64,000 bases of DNA, taken from positions 666,952,753 to 667,016,752 of the forward strand of contig CM062296.1 in assembly GCA_031216915.1 (NCBI GenBank). Reading direction: 5' to 3'. Below are positions 52,501-63,639 of this stretch, piece by piece (position 1 is the first letter of the stretch; each line of letters opens with the position of its first letter). This DNA comes from Pictodentalium vernedei (lineage: Eukaryota; Mollusca; Scaphopoda; Dentaliida; Dentaliidae). Below the pieces are notes generated by a model. The model did no database searches and was not told the DNA's origin. It saw nothing but the letters and a program-made list of their open reading frames with translations. The translations under genes were made by a program, and so were the position numbers.

Positions 52501-54168
52501 TTCCCAGATACTCAAATATGGAATCAAGCAAAGTTAGAATAGTTTATTGTTCTTCCTCAGCATAGTATATACCTAAAGTAATACATACCTAAAAAACAAA
52601 TCCAACAAAAGCAACAACAAATCACCTTAATCAATATGTTGAATTATATGACCAGCAGTAACTGTTGTCAATAAAACTCTAGAATGTCCTTATTATCTTT
52701 AACATATTGTTCACATAATGTCTTCATCTTTTTCTGAAGTTTTTGTGAGCCTTTCATCAACCAGATGAGAGATTTGACACATCAAAGAGTGCTTCATATC
52801 TTCTGTCACCCCCAACTTGGACTGTGGGTATTATATCCACCTGTGTACTTTTCGTGTTCGGGGCTTTTGGTCTGCAGAGGGAGGAGTGGGCTGTTATCCC
52901 ACAATGAGTTTTGCTGTGGCTTGGTTTATACTCCACAGAGTTATTGCCTTAGACTTCGTCAAAATTGCAGAGTTAGTGATCATGATCAACTTTAGTTCTA
53001 GTTATAGCTCATACAAGTATGTGATTTGTTACAAAATTGATGGATCTTAGAGAGCATACTCACATAATTCTTGAAAGGCAAACACAAAAGAAAACCTGCA
53101 TGAGCTCTCTCTCCATTGTAATAAGGTTTCTAGTCTACAAAGTTCGAATTTCCCTCCAATCCAAAATTTTCTAACAGCAGGATTATAAATACGTGTTGTT
53201 AAATAAACTGTTCAACTTCCATGTCAAAGCTCAAATTCAGAATTAATTTTGAAGTATGACACAAATAGCACTTTCATTTAATTTACATTTTACTGATATC
53301 ACAACATCTGCAGAAGCTTCCACTCTCTTGGAGGCTTCTATTTGGCTCATTTTGTATCATATAGAATTTTCTCACCTGCAGACCTTTGGCTTTCAACTTT
53401 CTTGTGAAGCATAAATGATAAAATAATATATCAGTGTATAGCTTGCATTTTTACACTCATGCAGACTTTTATTTCAGTTTGGTTAATTAAGTATTGAACT
53501 CAAAAGTGACATACAAATGGCATATATTCACTGATATTTTAATATATCATACTTCACTTTTAATGGCTAGAGTGCAGTGAATTATTTTTGATCATCAAAA
53601 TGTATTCACTTATCTTTGCCTTGTTAGAATTTATGGAGAGTGCCTATAGGAAACAACTGCCAAATAATTTTTAGGCATCAAAATTTGACCATATATCTTT
53701 GCCATGTTGCAGTTTATGGGTTGTGACTTTTGGCACTCTCCCATAAATTGGAACAAGGCAAACCCAAAGAGACTAAATAATTTCACTTCAAGCTAATATG
53801 AAGCAAATCCACAGAATATGAAGCCCTTAGGTTGCAGCTTTAGAATCAAACCCAAATAGCACTGCACCAGTTAAGTGTGTGTAAGTGAAATTCCTTAGGA
53901 GGAGCATATTTACTGTCACACATTAGCCAATATTGAGTAACAATGGCAGATCAAAATTGACCCACTATGCAAAAGGCTTCCTAATTAGCCTGATGGAAAA
54001 GACTGATGAACAATTTAAAGAGAAAAAGCATTGTTCCTTTTGGCATAATTTTATTTTCACCCTTGTGTCTAAAAATTTTTTTCCAGATCCCCCAACCCCC
54101 ATTCATATGTATTGCAGTATAGAATTACTCACTTAAAGTGTAAATTAAGACTACTTCCTTTGTAGCAG
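52501..54168. other. Ordinary dynein intron
   Basis: AT-rich; I see no exon, RNA gene or clear transposon. Confidence 0.5.
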
Positions 54169-54411
54169 TTAACCCTTTACCCAACATAATGGCCATTACC
54201 TGCTATTCTCAAAGATCGCCATTTAATTTTCATTATTTTTTCTTTTTTTGTCAAAAACATAGGTTATGACCCCTCATTGGAACAAGCTCATCCAGCTCAT
54301 TCCAATGAGGGATCATAACCTATGTTTTTTAGACAAAAACTTTAAAAAATTAGTTATTCAAGAATTTTTTTGGCAAGTGTTGTCTGCTTTTCATGTTAGG
54401 TAAATGGTTAA
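54169..54411. mobile_element. TTAA MITE copy 6 (subfamily a), next to exon
   Basis: TTAACCCTTTACCCAAC to GTTAGGTAAATGGTTAA; centre AACATAGGTTATGACCCC / GGATCATAACCTATG. Ends 24 bp before the dynein exon at 54436. Confidence 0.7.
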
Positions 54412-54435
54412 TGTAGTTCTCCTGTTATTCCACAG

Positions 54436-54670
54436 ATACTGAGAGAAGATTACAAGGAACTTAAGAAGGCACCAGAAGATGGTTGTTATATTCGTGGTCT
54501 CTTCATTGAGGGTGCAAGATGGGATTATTCTAACTTTACTCTCAGTGAGTCTCGTCCAAAGGAGTTGTACACTGATATGCCTGCAATCTGGTTGATACCA
54601 ACAGCCAACAGAAAGTCAGCTGACAAAGGATTTTATGATTGTCCTGTTTACAAAACTTTAACAAGAGCAG
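54436..54670 (+). CDS. DNAH1: Dynein heavy chain exon (DNAH1-like), fourth in window
   Basis: A 235-nt exon that starts in phase 0 after TTCCACAG| and ends in phase 1 at GCAG|GTATGT. It encodes the dynein C-terminal motifs EDGCYIRGLFIEGARWD, RPKELYTDMPAIWL and CPVYKTLTRAG. The combination PKELYT, PTANRK and YKTLTRAG is what makes me favour DNAH1 over other inner-arm heavy chains (recalled family knowledge, not a search). The expected next stretch of the protein, the STTGHSTN motif and carboxyl end, is not seen in the remaining 9.3 kb, which is mostly DIRS C and D. A TTAA-flanked MITE ends 24 bp before the exon. Confidence 0.9.
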
Positions 54671-54712
54671 GTATGTATATATTATTATTGGGACTCTTGT
54701 TCCACAAATTTT

Positions 54713-54782
54713 TTAACCCTTTATCTAACATAGTGGCCCAAGCTAGAGAGTGTTATTCACAAGAACTGCCATTCAACTTTTA
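54713..54782. mobile_element. TTAA MITE copy 9, left piece
   Basis: TTAACCCTTTATCTAAC to CAACTTTTATTAT; interrupted by DIRS C, resuming at 58192. Confidence 0.6.
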
Positions 54783-55168
54783 TTATAATTATCCACTATA
54801 CCACTGGCCCAGACATGCTGGAGCTCTTTTTGCGAAGATTCAGGCCAGTCAGACCAAATTTAGAACCTCCCACACCCCCAAAATTTAAGCCAAAACTATA
54901 AAAAAAACTAGAGTCCTGTATAGTCCTCCATACATATCTTCTGTGCATGCACAGAGGCAAGGAGGTCTCCTTAATTCCCACCAATAACCATTTGTTTGTT
55001 TGGCCTAGAATATTTTTTCTGTAAATTATGCCCTTTTGTTTACGTTTGAAATGGTTACCCAAGGACTCAGGTCTTTGGGTACCACCTCAAATTGGGCCCT
55101 TCCTCTTCTTCCAATAAATTACTTTGATTCCATGTTTGATTTTTTTTCTGTAGCCTGTATTTCAGGGT

Positions 55169-55419
55169 TTAACCCTTTACCCAACAAATCGCCGGCATCC
55201 GCCTGCATAATATGCAAATTCAGCAGTTGAAAAAAATTATATTTATCAAAAAATTTCAACAAAATCATATCATGTGACCCCTCAGTGGAACGAGCTCATC
55301 GAGCTCGTTCCAACGAGGGGTAACGTTGATATGGTTTTGTTGAAATTTTTTTTAAAATCTGAAAAAATGATATTTAAAATAATAAATTTTGATAATGTCG
55401 GCGTTGGGTAAAGGGTTAA
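55169..55419. mobile_element. TTAA MITE copy 7 (subfamily b), nested in C
   Basis: TTAACCCTTTACCCAACA to GTTGGGTAAAGGGTTAA; centre around GAGCTCATCGAGCTCG. Its right TTAA (55416-55419) is shared with copy 8. Confidence 0.72.
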
Positions 55420-55656
55420 CCCTTTACCCAATATAACTGGTAAAACCGGCCAGTGCTATTCACCAAAATCACCATTCAGTTTTCATTATTTTTCTCTCAA
55501 AAACATAGCTTATGAACCCTCATTGGAACGATATCATTGAGCTTGTTCGAATGAGGGGTCATATGCTATTTTTTGATGCAAAAAATGAAAAAATTTAGAT
55601 ATTCAAGTATTTTATTTGCAAGTGTCGTCCGCCTTTCTTTTTAGGTAAAGGGTTAA
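55416..55656. mobile_element. TTAA MITE copy 8 (subfamily a), nested in C
   Basis: TTAACCCTTTACCCAATA to TTAGGTAAAGGGTTAA; centre AACATAGCTTATGAACCC / GGGGTCATATGCTAT. Directly abuts copy 7. Confidence 0.72.
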
Positions 55657-55679
55657 GATATTATCAGCTCATAGGAGTT

Positions 55680-56800
55680 TATAATATTTTCATCTTACCT
55701 GGACGATATCCTTTCAAGGCATTTTCACAAAGAAACTCCTCTTCAGGATGTTCAGAAGCTCCTAAATCTCTCACAGTCAGTGGGGTTTCTCACTGGATTG
55801 AGAATTCTCACTGGATCTAAACCCCTTCAACCGCATTTCATTTTCTGGGAATGGAATTTCAGACTCATCTGAATCTAGTCAGTCTTCCCTCAGCCAGAGC
55901 TTGCCTCATAAGAACATTCTCTCTCTATTTTCTTCAGGTGGCCAGTGACTGCGAGTGAATGTATGAGACTTCTGGGCCTCTGTGGAGCAGGTACAGACTT
56001 GATTTCACTCGTACGTCTCCTCACCCAGTCTCTCCAATTTTACTTCTAGAAAGCTGGAAGGCTGCGGTCAACAGTGTGGATCACTTAATTTGCCTTTCTC
56101 CTCCTATCAAGGAAAAATTCAAATTTGGACAAACTTGATGACACTGGGGATACTGGTGGTTACCTCCTTAATTCACTCTAATGTCTGATTCCAGTAATCA
56201 AGGATGGGGTGCTACATTGGTTCTGGAGAATCTAAATTGCCACAGTCACTGGAATCATCAACAGTTCCTTCTCCACATCAATCAGAGGGAGATGCTTGCT
56301 TTCTCCAAAGTTTTTCTCACTGGAAAAGTCACCTTTTGAATTCTCAGACAACTCAACAGTTTCTGTTGAACCAAGGTGGGACCCACTCCTTTCCAATGTT
56401 CAGTCTAACAGAAAAGATTCTTCTGTTCACTCAGGATCAGACCATCTCTCTTTCAATTCGCCATATTCCATTTCAGCTGAATGTGATTGTGGATATTCTC
56501 TGTCCAGGTGCGGACATATTCTGCCAACAGAATGGACTCTCAACAGGAAAGTCGTTCTAGCTAACAGCAACCTGTGGGAACGTCCTATGATAGATCTTTT
56601 TGCCACAAGATAGAACAAACAGCTCTAAATGTTTGTCTCTCTGTGTCCGGATCCATTAGCCTTTGCATAGATGCTTTGTCCATTTTGTGAAACAGAGTCA
56701 TCAGGTATGCCTTCCCTCCGACTCTGTTAATATTTCAGCTGTTTCAGAAAATCAAACAATCAACCTGCAAAACTATTCTTGTAGCCTCCCCCTCCCCCCC
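55680..56800 (+). pseudogene. Element C RT/RNase H/methyltransferase remnant
   Basis: RT motif C region gives YLDDILSR at about 55698; polymerase N-terminal half absent. RNase H: MSDSSNQGWGAT at 56184 and FEFSDNSTVS at 56336, then NQGGTHSFPMFSLTEKILLF and LSIRHIPFQLNVIVD. Methyltransferase: WERPMIDLFATR then stop at 56611, continuing to about 56800. In-frame stops and frameshifts. Confidence 0.7.
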
Positions 56801-56819
56801 TTGTCTTCTTGGAGATCAT

Positions 56820-57740
56820 GAGTCAACCTACTCAGACCTCTGTTATTCGACACTCTTCATCGTTTACCTCAGTGGAAGGACCTACTGTTTCAAGGAACAA
56901 CCTACAATCTGCACAGCAATCCAGCAGTTCTCAACCTTCACATCTTTCTGTTGTGGGGTCTCCTTAGATGTAAACATTTTCCCAGAAGAGCAATGGACTA
57001 CATTTCTGCTTAAAAGAGGATCTCCTTCTCTCTAAATTGGGCTGCAAAGTGGAGGGTTTTCTTTACCTGGTGTAAAGACAACGGCGCCAATTATCTGCAT
57101 CCAACAATCCCTAACATCACAGATTTTTTGGTGTTTCTTTTTGATGTTAAAAAACTACAACCTATGACCATCAAACAATACAGCTCGATGTTGTCAGACA
57201 CTTGTCCTCATAAAGACAGAAATAACATAGGTTTGGATCAATCTTTGTTAAAATTACTAAAGAATTTTTCCATTAAAAGGCACAGAACTTTAAGGCTAAT
57301 TCCTTAGTGGAATCTTGCAAGAAGCATGTTTAAAACCTCCAGTTTCTGTGGAGTTTAAGTTTCAGACATTCAAGATTGTATTCTTGCCGGCTTTTGCTAC
57401 AACTTGAAGAGTTAGGGAGCTTCATTCTCTTTCTATTGAGGATTCACCTTATGAGGATTCCCATTATAGTATGGGAAATCTATTACCCTTACCACTCAAG
57501 TAGGTTTTTCTAGCCAAGAATCAGGCACCAGATAAGTTACCTGCTCCTATAGTTAGTCATGCCTTATCACCTGTCAGTAACTCTAGACCTTTACTATGTC
57601 CAGTAAGGACTCTTAACAGTTTATGAGATGCAGTCTAGTTTCATTAGGAAAGGAAGGAAAAGGGTCTTCCTTTCCCTCATCTCAGGCAGACAAAATATCT
57701 CAGTTTATTCCATTTCCAGATGAGTAAGCAATAGCCTGCT
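56820..57740 (+). pseudogene. Element C tyrosine recombinase remnant, C-terminus missing
   Basis: Homology from LNWAAKWRVFFTWCKDNG (57030) through IKQYSSMLSDT, NFSIKRHRTLRLIP, to FIRKGRKRVFLSLI at 57645. The first catalytic Arg region is frameshifted (AGAGTTAGGGAGCTTCATTC), and the HxxR...Y end is absent, the sequence passing to the 3' untranslated part at about 57740. Confidence 0.7.
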
Positions 57741-57796
57741 TGTTTATTGTTGCGTTCTTTCAGTCCTATTGTGGCCCTCCATCCTATTATCTATTT

Positions 57797-57882
57797 AGCA
57801 TGTCTGGGCCAGTGCTATGGTAGATAAATAATGGAAATTTCATGTAATGTCTGTATTTATCATACCTACCACTGGCCCAGAC
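57797..57882 (+). repeat. Internal complementary region of C
   Basis: GCATGTCTGGGCCAGTG... joined to ...ATACCTACCACTGGCCC; complements the left end and predicts a right extension now missing at 58191. Confidence 0.75.
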
Positions 57883-58191
57883 AGGAAGTACTCACGAGAA
57901 AGTTATTCACTCCCACCTCCCTGCATAGAACTATTATACTCAGCAGGCATCACCAAAGAATGGTTTATCGGCAGGAATTGAGGATGCTTCCTTGCCTCTA
58001 TGCATGCGCAGAAGATATGTATGAAGGTCTATACAGGACTGTTTTTTTTATGTTTCGGCCTATTTTATAGTGTGTGTGTGTGGGGGGGGGGGGGGAGGGG
58101 TGGAGGGGGGTCTAAATTAAGCATTTGCGTTTGGCCTGAATTCTCATGAATAGAATACCAACATGTCTGGGCCAGTGGTAGGTATGATATT

Positions 58192-58323
58192 TATTGTCCC
58201 CTCACTGGAATATGTGCATTGCACTCATTACACTTAAGGGTCAGAAGCTATGTTTTTGAGGCAAGAAAAACTCCTCGCCACACACGTGTCATCTGCTATT
58301 CAAGTTGAGTAAATATGGGTCAA
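58192..58323. mobile_element. TTAA MITE copy 9, right piece
   Basis: CCCCTCACTGGAATATG ... AGCTATGTTTTTGAGGC ... GTTGAGTAAATATGGGTCAA, a degraded palindrome centre and right arm. Confidence 0.55.
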
Positions 58324-58407
58324 ATTGTATAAATTTATGAAATTCAGTCCATTTCACGACTGTCCCTGAAATCAAATTCTCTAGAATTTTGATCAATTAG
58401 GGCTAAT

Positions 58408-58608
58408 ATTTTTATACTGTATACCAATGGCCCAGACTAGCTGGTGCTAACTCAAAAATATCTAGGGCCAAACACAAATTTTGCCCCCCAATCCCCCAAA
58501 TTTGCATGCAAAACCGAAAATTTGAAGTCCTATTTGGCCCTCTATACATTTACTCTCCGCGCATGCACAGATGCCAGGAAGTCACCAAAACTGGTGCAAC
58601 ATCATTCT
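58408..58608 (+). repeat. Left terminal inverted repeat of D
   Basis: ATTTTTATACTGTATACC to CATCATTCT; contains CGCGCATGCACAG in place of the palindromic TGCGCATGCGCA. Confidence 0.75.
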
Positions 58609-59929
58609 TTGTTTGGCCCTTCAGTCAGATAACAACAAACTGACATATGTGCTTTTAAATCTCAGTTTTAATGATGCCAGACACAAATCAATGGTTATTT
58701 TGGTGGATCCAAGGATACAACTGGATGAAGGAAGGAAGAAACGGTGGTTTGAAACATTCAGGACTGTAATTTTATAATAATTATAAAAATTAGTTCACGT
58801 TCCCCAATTTCGGAACATGGGCCTGACGTCATCATTGATTGATAATATTTTTCCACTGTTTGTTTAGTATCCCTTCCCTACCTTCCCTTAATCCCCCCAG
58901 TTAAGCTCCCAAGCTTTTTGGCTTGTTCTATTGAAATTTTTTTATAAAATTTCTTGGGAGTTTAACATATTATACAGAAGATTATTCTGTACCTCCCCAT
59001 GGTTACGTCTTCACCCTTTGGGTGTTCAGGCGTTTTGGTCATGCATCATACATCTGATGTATCGGTTTTTTCTGATGAAGATCTTGCTTTACATCGGATA
59101 GTCTTGTTTCTGTTACTGACTTCGGGCCGTGTTGCCTGGGTCTTGTTTTCGGTTTGAAGTTGTTTATTTTGACAATGCTCTAGGTAGTTTCCTATTATTT
59201 AAGGAACGACGGTTGTAAGTAACATTAAATATTCTGATAGTGTGGTAGTTAATTTTATGGCATATTATTATAATTTTGTCCACACTTAGGCTCTTTTGGG
59301 CTCATCGTTCCCTTTGGGAACTTGGGCTCTTATATAAGAAAAAAAATTTCAAAATTTTTTTTTATTTTTTGAAGGAATTTTTCTTTTGAATGTATTTATT
59401 TCATTGATCATATATTAATGTTATCTTATATTCATGTGGATTTGATGGTGGTACAATTGACCTATGTTAGATTTCAGGTAATAATATTTCTCTAATAGCA
59501 GGGCAAATAAGAGGAAGCCTTTCCTCTATTTACATGGTTGTGTCTTGCTTTAGTCGATGTACTACCACTAATTCTTGCACCTTGTGTCAGATTTTGACAA
59601 TGTTGATGACTGGTGTCATGGTTTGTTGTTAGGCGAGTGGACACTACCGGTCCTCTCGCGGCAAGGGGACACTGCTGGTCCTCTCACCAAAATGTCACTA
59701 TAGTTTTTTTAGTTTCTATTTACCGAGGAACAAGAACATGGTGTGTTTCATGAAACCATCTGAGAGTGTACTTCCGTCGTCGTATTATACTATTAGAGCT
59801 AGCAGAAAAGTGCTCAATGATATAAGACAAGGGCCTAGGCCTTAGAGTATAGGGTTTACGTCCTCACCAGCTGGCTCAACCAGCAGATCTATGATGCAGA
59901 GTATGGGTGGTGTGACGCCGGGTATGTCC

Positions 59930-61260
59930 ATAGCGGTCGAGAAGAGGAACAAGGGTATAGCGAGCACTATAAAAATCCGAACATGCTCACCCTGAGACCA
60001 CGGAAAGGAGGAAGCAGACAAGTTCTGAGGTATGCTCGTCCACGTCTACCATGCTCACGAGCAAGAGAGAGGCCCCTCTCTCTTATAACAACATCTGGGG
60101 TCAGAGGTTGTTGGTAGGAACTTGCGTCGGTTGGAGCTTACGTCCATGCCTTCCTGTCCGGGATGCTCCTTCTAATAGGCTGCCGGGGTCGGCTAGTCTT
60201 ATAGCTTCCTCTACGTTCGAAAAGCACACATGACTGCACAAAGTCCGTTGTCACATTTAGACAGGGCTAAAAACCATGGCGCATGGTTTTAGTTCCCTGT
60301 CGCCAGCTAGCTTGACCGGGGAAGCGGTTACTTAAGCCTCTGAGAACTGTGGCGCCGGGTGTGTCCGCTACGGGCTAGGAGATGATATAGGGTGGAGCGA
60401 GCACTATAATATACTAACATGCTCACCCAGCGACGACGGAAGGAGGAAGCCGGCAAGTTCTGAGGTATGCTCGTCTGGGTCACCCAGGACCGCGAGCAAG
60501 AGAGAGGCCTCTCTCTCTTACAGCATCATCTGGGGACTGATGTTGTTGGTAGGAACTTGCATCAGTCAGAGTATACGTCCATGCTTCCTGTCCGGGACGT
60601 CCCATCTAATAGGCAGCCGGGGTCATCTTGTCTTACGGCTTCCTCTACATAACGGCTAAAGTGCTCTTCATATTGCGCAGGGCTATAAACCACGGTGAGT
60701 GGTTTCAGTTCCCTGTTGCCTGTGAAGTGGTTAATATTGAATATGTGGACCGTGACACCGGATGTGTCGTATGTGCATTGTATTCAGAGCTAGCTGCATA
60801 AGTGCTCATATGATATAAGACAAGTTCCTAGACCTTAGAATATAGGGTTTATGACCTTGTCTCTAGCTAGCTCAACCGGGAGATCGTTATTCAGAATATG
60901 GGTAGTGTGACGCCGGGTATGTCCGTAGCGGTCGAGAGAGAAACAGGGTGTAGTGTGCACTATAAAATCCAATCACGCTCACCCTGCGTCGATGGAAGGA
61001 AGAAGCCGGCAAGTTCTGAGGTACACTCGGCTAGGTCTCCCAGGACCGCGAGCAAGAGGGAGACCCCTCTCTCCCTTTTAACAACATCTGGGGCTGGGTG
61101 TTGTTGGTAGGAACTTGAGCCAGTCGGAGCTTACGTACACACCTATTGTCTGGTATGCTCAGTTCAATTCTTAGCCGGGGATGGCTACAGTTTGGCTTCT
61201 TCAGCTTCTACCAAGCACAACCGACTGCACCTTGGCTAAGTGACTTAGGATATCTAGTCT
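59930..61260 (+). repeat. Three tandem copies of gag-linker segment in D
   Basis: AGCGAGCACTATAA...GCTCACCC...GGAAGGAGGAAGC...AAGTTCTGAGGT...GAGCAAGAGAGAGGC recurs near 59958, 60395 and 60951 (spacing ~437 and ~556 bp). Each copy contains the two adjacent palindromes. Confidence 0.75.
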
Positions 61261-61379
61261 GCATCATCAAGAGGTCCACTTTTTGTGAAGAAAGTTGCAC
61301 CATCTAGTAGCCAAGGAGATGAGGTTTCATTCATCGGGACGTCCGCAGTAAAGAGCCATCTCGGACACACTGTCCCAGG

Positions 61380-62960
61380 AGCAGTTGGCGGACAAGCAAT
61401 GCATGACTGCTGCTCCTCCGGCCTCCGTAACGGACTTGCTGTCGCAAATTGCGCAGCTCATCGCAGTATTCCTGCTAAGGCAGAAGCATTCAACGTCAAT
61501 CTCAAAACTTGAGCTGTTGAATGGTGCTTGATCGGGCCAGTCATCTGCCTGTTCAGATGCCGGTGACCGTGATTCTAAACTGATTTAGACGAATGATGAA
61601 AAGGATACTGATGAGAATAACCTTCCCTTTCGGAACAACTCATGGATGATATGGATACTACACATTATCATTTCCTTGAACTTGTTCCAGTGAATCACAA
61701 TGCTGCGAGTAATTGTGAGAAACCGCTAGCGTTATTAGACGCCGACTTCATCCGGACAAAGAGCAGGATTATAAGATCTTTTTCCGGTTAAGTCTACACG
61801 GGTGTCACAGGTCTTCGATTATGTAGACGACGCCATATTTAACTTTCTGTGGGAAGAAGTAATATGGTTTCTTATCATCACCTTCTGCATTTTTAACCGT
61901 TTTTTGATCACATACATTTAAAAAACGACTGGGGAAGATGTGTTGAGAGTTTCTCTGCGTTGAATGAGCAGGCTAAGATCTTAGTTGTAGCCTTACCTTC
62001 ATCATTTCGCTGTTCGCTCGGACACAATTGAGAAGATAATTTCTTATTCAGACAGAATTTAGACTCACAGTCTCTTGTACTTCAATTTTAAGTACTATAT
62101 GGAAAGGAATTTTGTGGACGTTTGTACCTTTTAAAAAAAAATTCTTTCCAGGCCTATTTATCATATATATCTCTTTCTTAACAGATGTTAAGTGGGACCT
62201 ATTCTGATGTGACGAAGCCTTGTGTCGTCATCTTTAGCATTTGACAAGGTGGAAAACTTGCTACAGGTCGCTTTTGTTTTCCAGACACTAAGTCTTTGAT
62301 GGTAAGCTTTCATTAATGTAGGATTAAGCTACAAAAAAGCATCAATACTCAGCTCTTTAAGTTGGGGTCTAATCGACTAACACCAGCAGAAAGAGTAGGA
62401 GAGATTGTCCTAGACTCAGATCGTCTATAAGGACTCATAGCGAAGGTATAGGTACCCCTCCCATATAGTACTTTAGGGATTGTTTATACAGCCACTTGGA
62501 TAGGGGGTTTAGGTCTGTTTGAGTTCACTGATCAGATACCCCTGAGCCGGTGGCTCGAGGCTCTTATAGAGCTCGGTCCAACCGATTTTGACTGGAACTG
62601 GATAATTAGGTTATTTATAATAATCTTTCAGTCGAAAAACGAGTGTTTGGCGATGCTGCGAGTATAGTTCTTTAGATCACTTTATTGAACTGGATAATGT
62701 CTCATGGGATGAATGATAAGATACATGTATCCTACAATTCATTTTCAACAGGCTGGTTCATCAGTTGTTTCACAGAGCGAATTAGCCAGTTGTTTGGCTC
62801 GCTTTTATCTTTTATCTGACGCATTAACAGCAGAAAATTTTATGCGTCGGATGGGGTTGTGCGGAGTGGCTATGAATGTTATTTCGATGGGTCGCTTATG
62901 CACACATCCCCTCCAGTCCCCTCCAGTTATTCTTAACTGGAGTGGTAGACGTTTTTCATT
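61380..62960 (+). pseudogene. Element D gag C-terminal and RT remnants
   Basis: Gag scraps (CCCTTTCGGAACAACTCATG at 61625; GACGACGCCATATTTAAC at 61827). Most of RT is deleted; the last third survives as ELASCLARFYLLSDALTAEN and MRRMGLCGVAMNVISMGRL at 62775-62920. No full frame. Confidence 0.6.
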
Positions 62961-63189
62961 CTAGACCTGTTTTGTTTTAGCGAATCTTTTAACATAAGGT
63001 CAAGTTTGGGCATATATTTAACGGTTTTCTCAATTATGACGGACATGAGTTCATATATTGGGTTACGATCCTGAGTCTGATGGTCTCTCTATGCAGGGAT
63101 CTTGGTACCCTCCGTTCTTGGAGACCACATATTCAGAAATGATGTCTTAATGACATTTTTACACTACATCATTGAATTTATATTATTAG

Positions 63190-63440
63190 CGATCATGTAT
63201 TTATAGACGCAGATCAGAGTTTATAAGAAGAGAAGAAATGCTTCTTTTGTCATTAATTTCCAATAGAAGGGACATTTCAGTTCATTCTATTGCTAGATGG
63301 ATTCAATTAGCTATTTGTACTGCTTAGGAAAATTTATCTTCCAATCAGCAGTCGGTGCTTAAGATTTCAGCACATGAAGTAAAATCACTGGCAGCATCTT
63401 GGGCTTATTCTAACTGTATGGCTATTACATGATCTTATGT
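63190..63440 (+). pseudogene. Element D recombinase C-terminal scrap
   Basis: GGGACATTTCAGTTCATTC, ATTGCTAGATGGATTC and TCAGCACATGAAGTAAAATC match A1 8660-8780. The HxxR motif reads HEVK here; a stop follows ICTA. Confidence 0.65.
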
Positions 63441-63639
63441 AGGATCGCTTCAGGATAGTTAAGTTTGCAGCGCACAGGAATAATAATTTCCATCATTTGT
63501 GTCGCCAGTATTAGGCATTTGAGCGCATACAATTGACGCTCAGCCGTATTCATGGGAATGAATGATAGGATATGTGTATCCTTCAATTCATTTGTTTCTA
63601 TTGATTACATTGAGGTTAAGTGTCTGTTATTGAACATTC

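Larger units (their letters stand above)
54783..58191 (+). mobile_element. DIRS element C, degraded, with nested MITEs
   Basis: Left repeat 54783-54990, right repeat 57959-58191 (right extension cut off), ICR 57797-57882; ends contain CACTGGCCCAGAC. Gag is missing: after the leader come two MITEs (55169-55656), then RT onward. Interrupts MITE copy 9. Confidence 0.78.
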
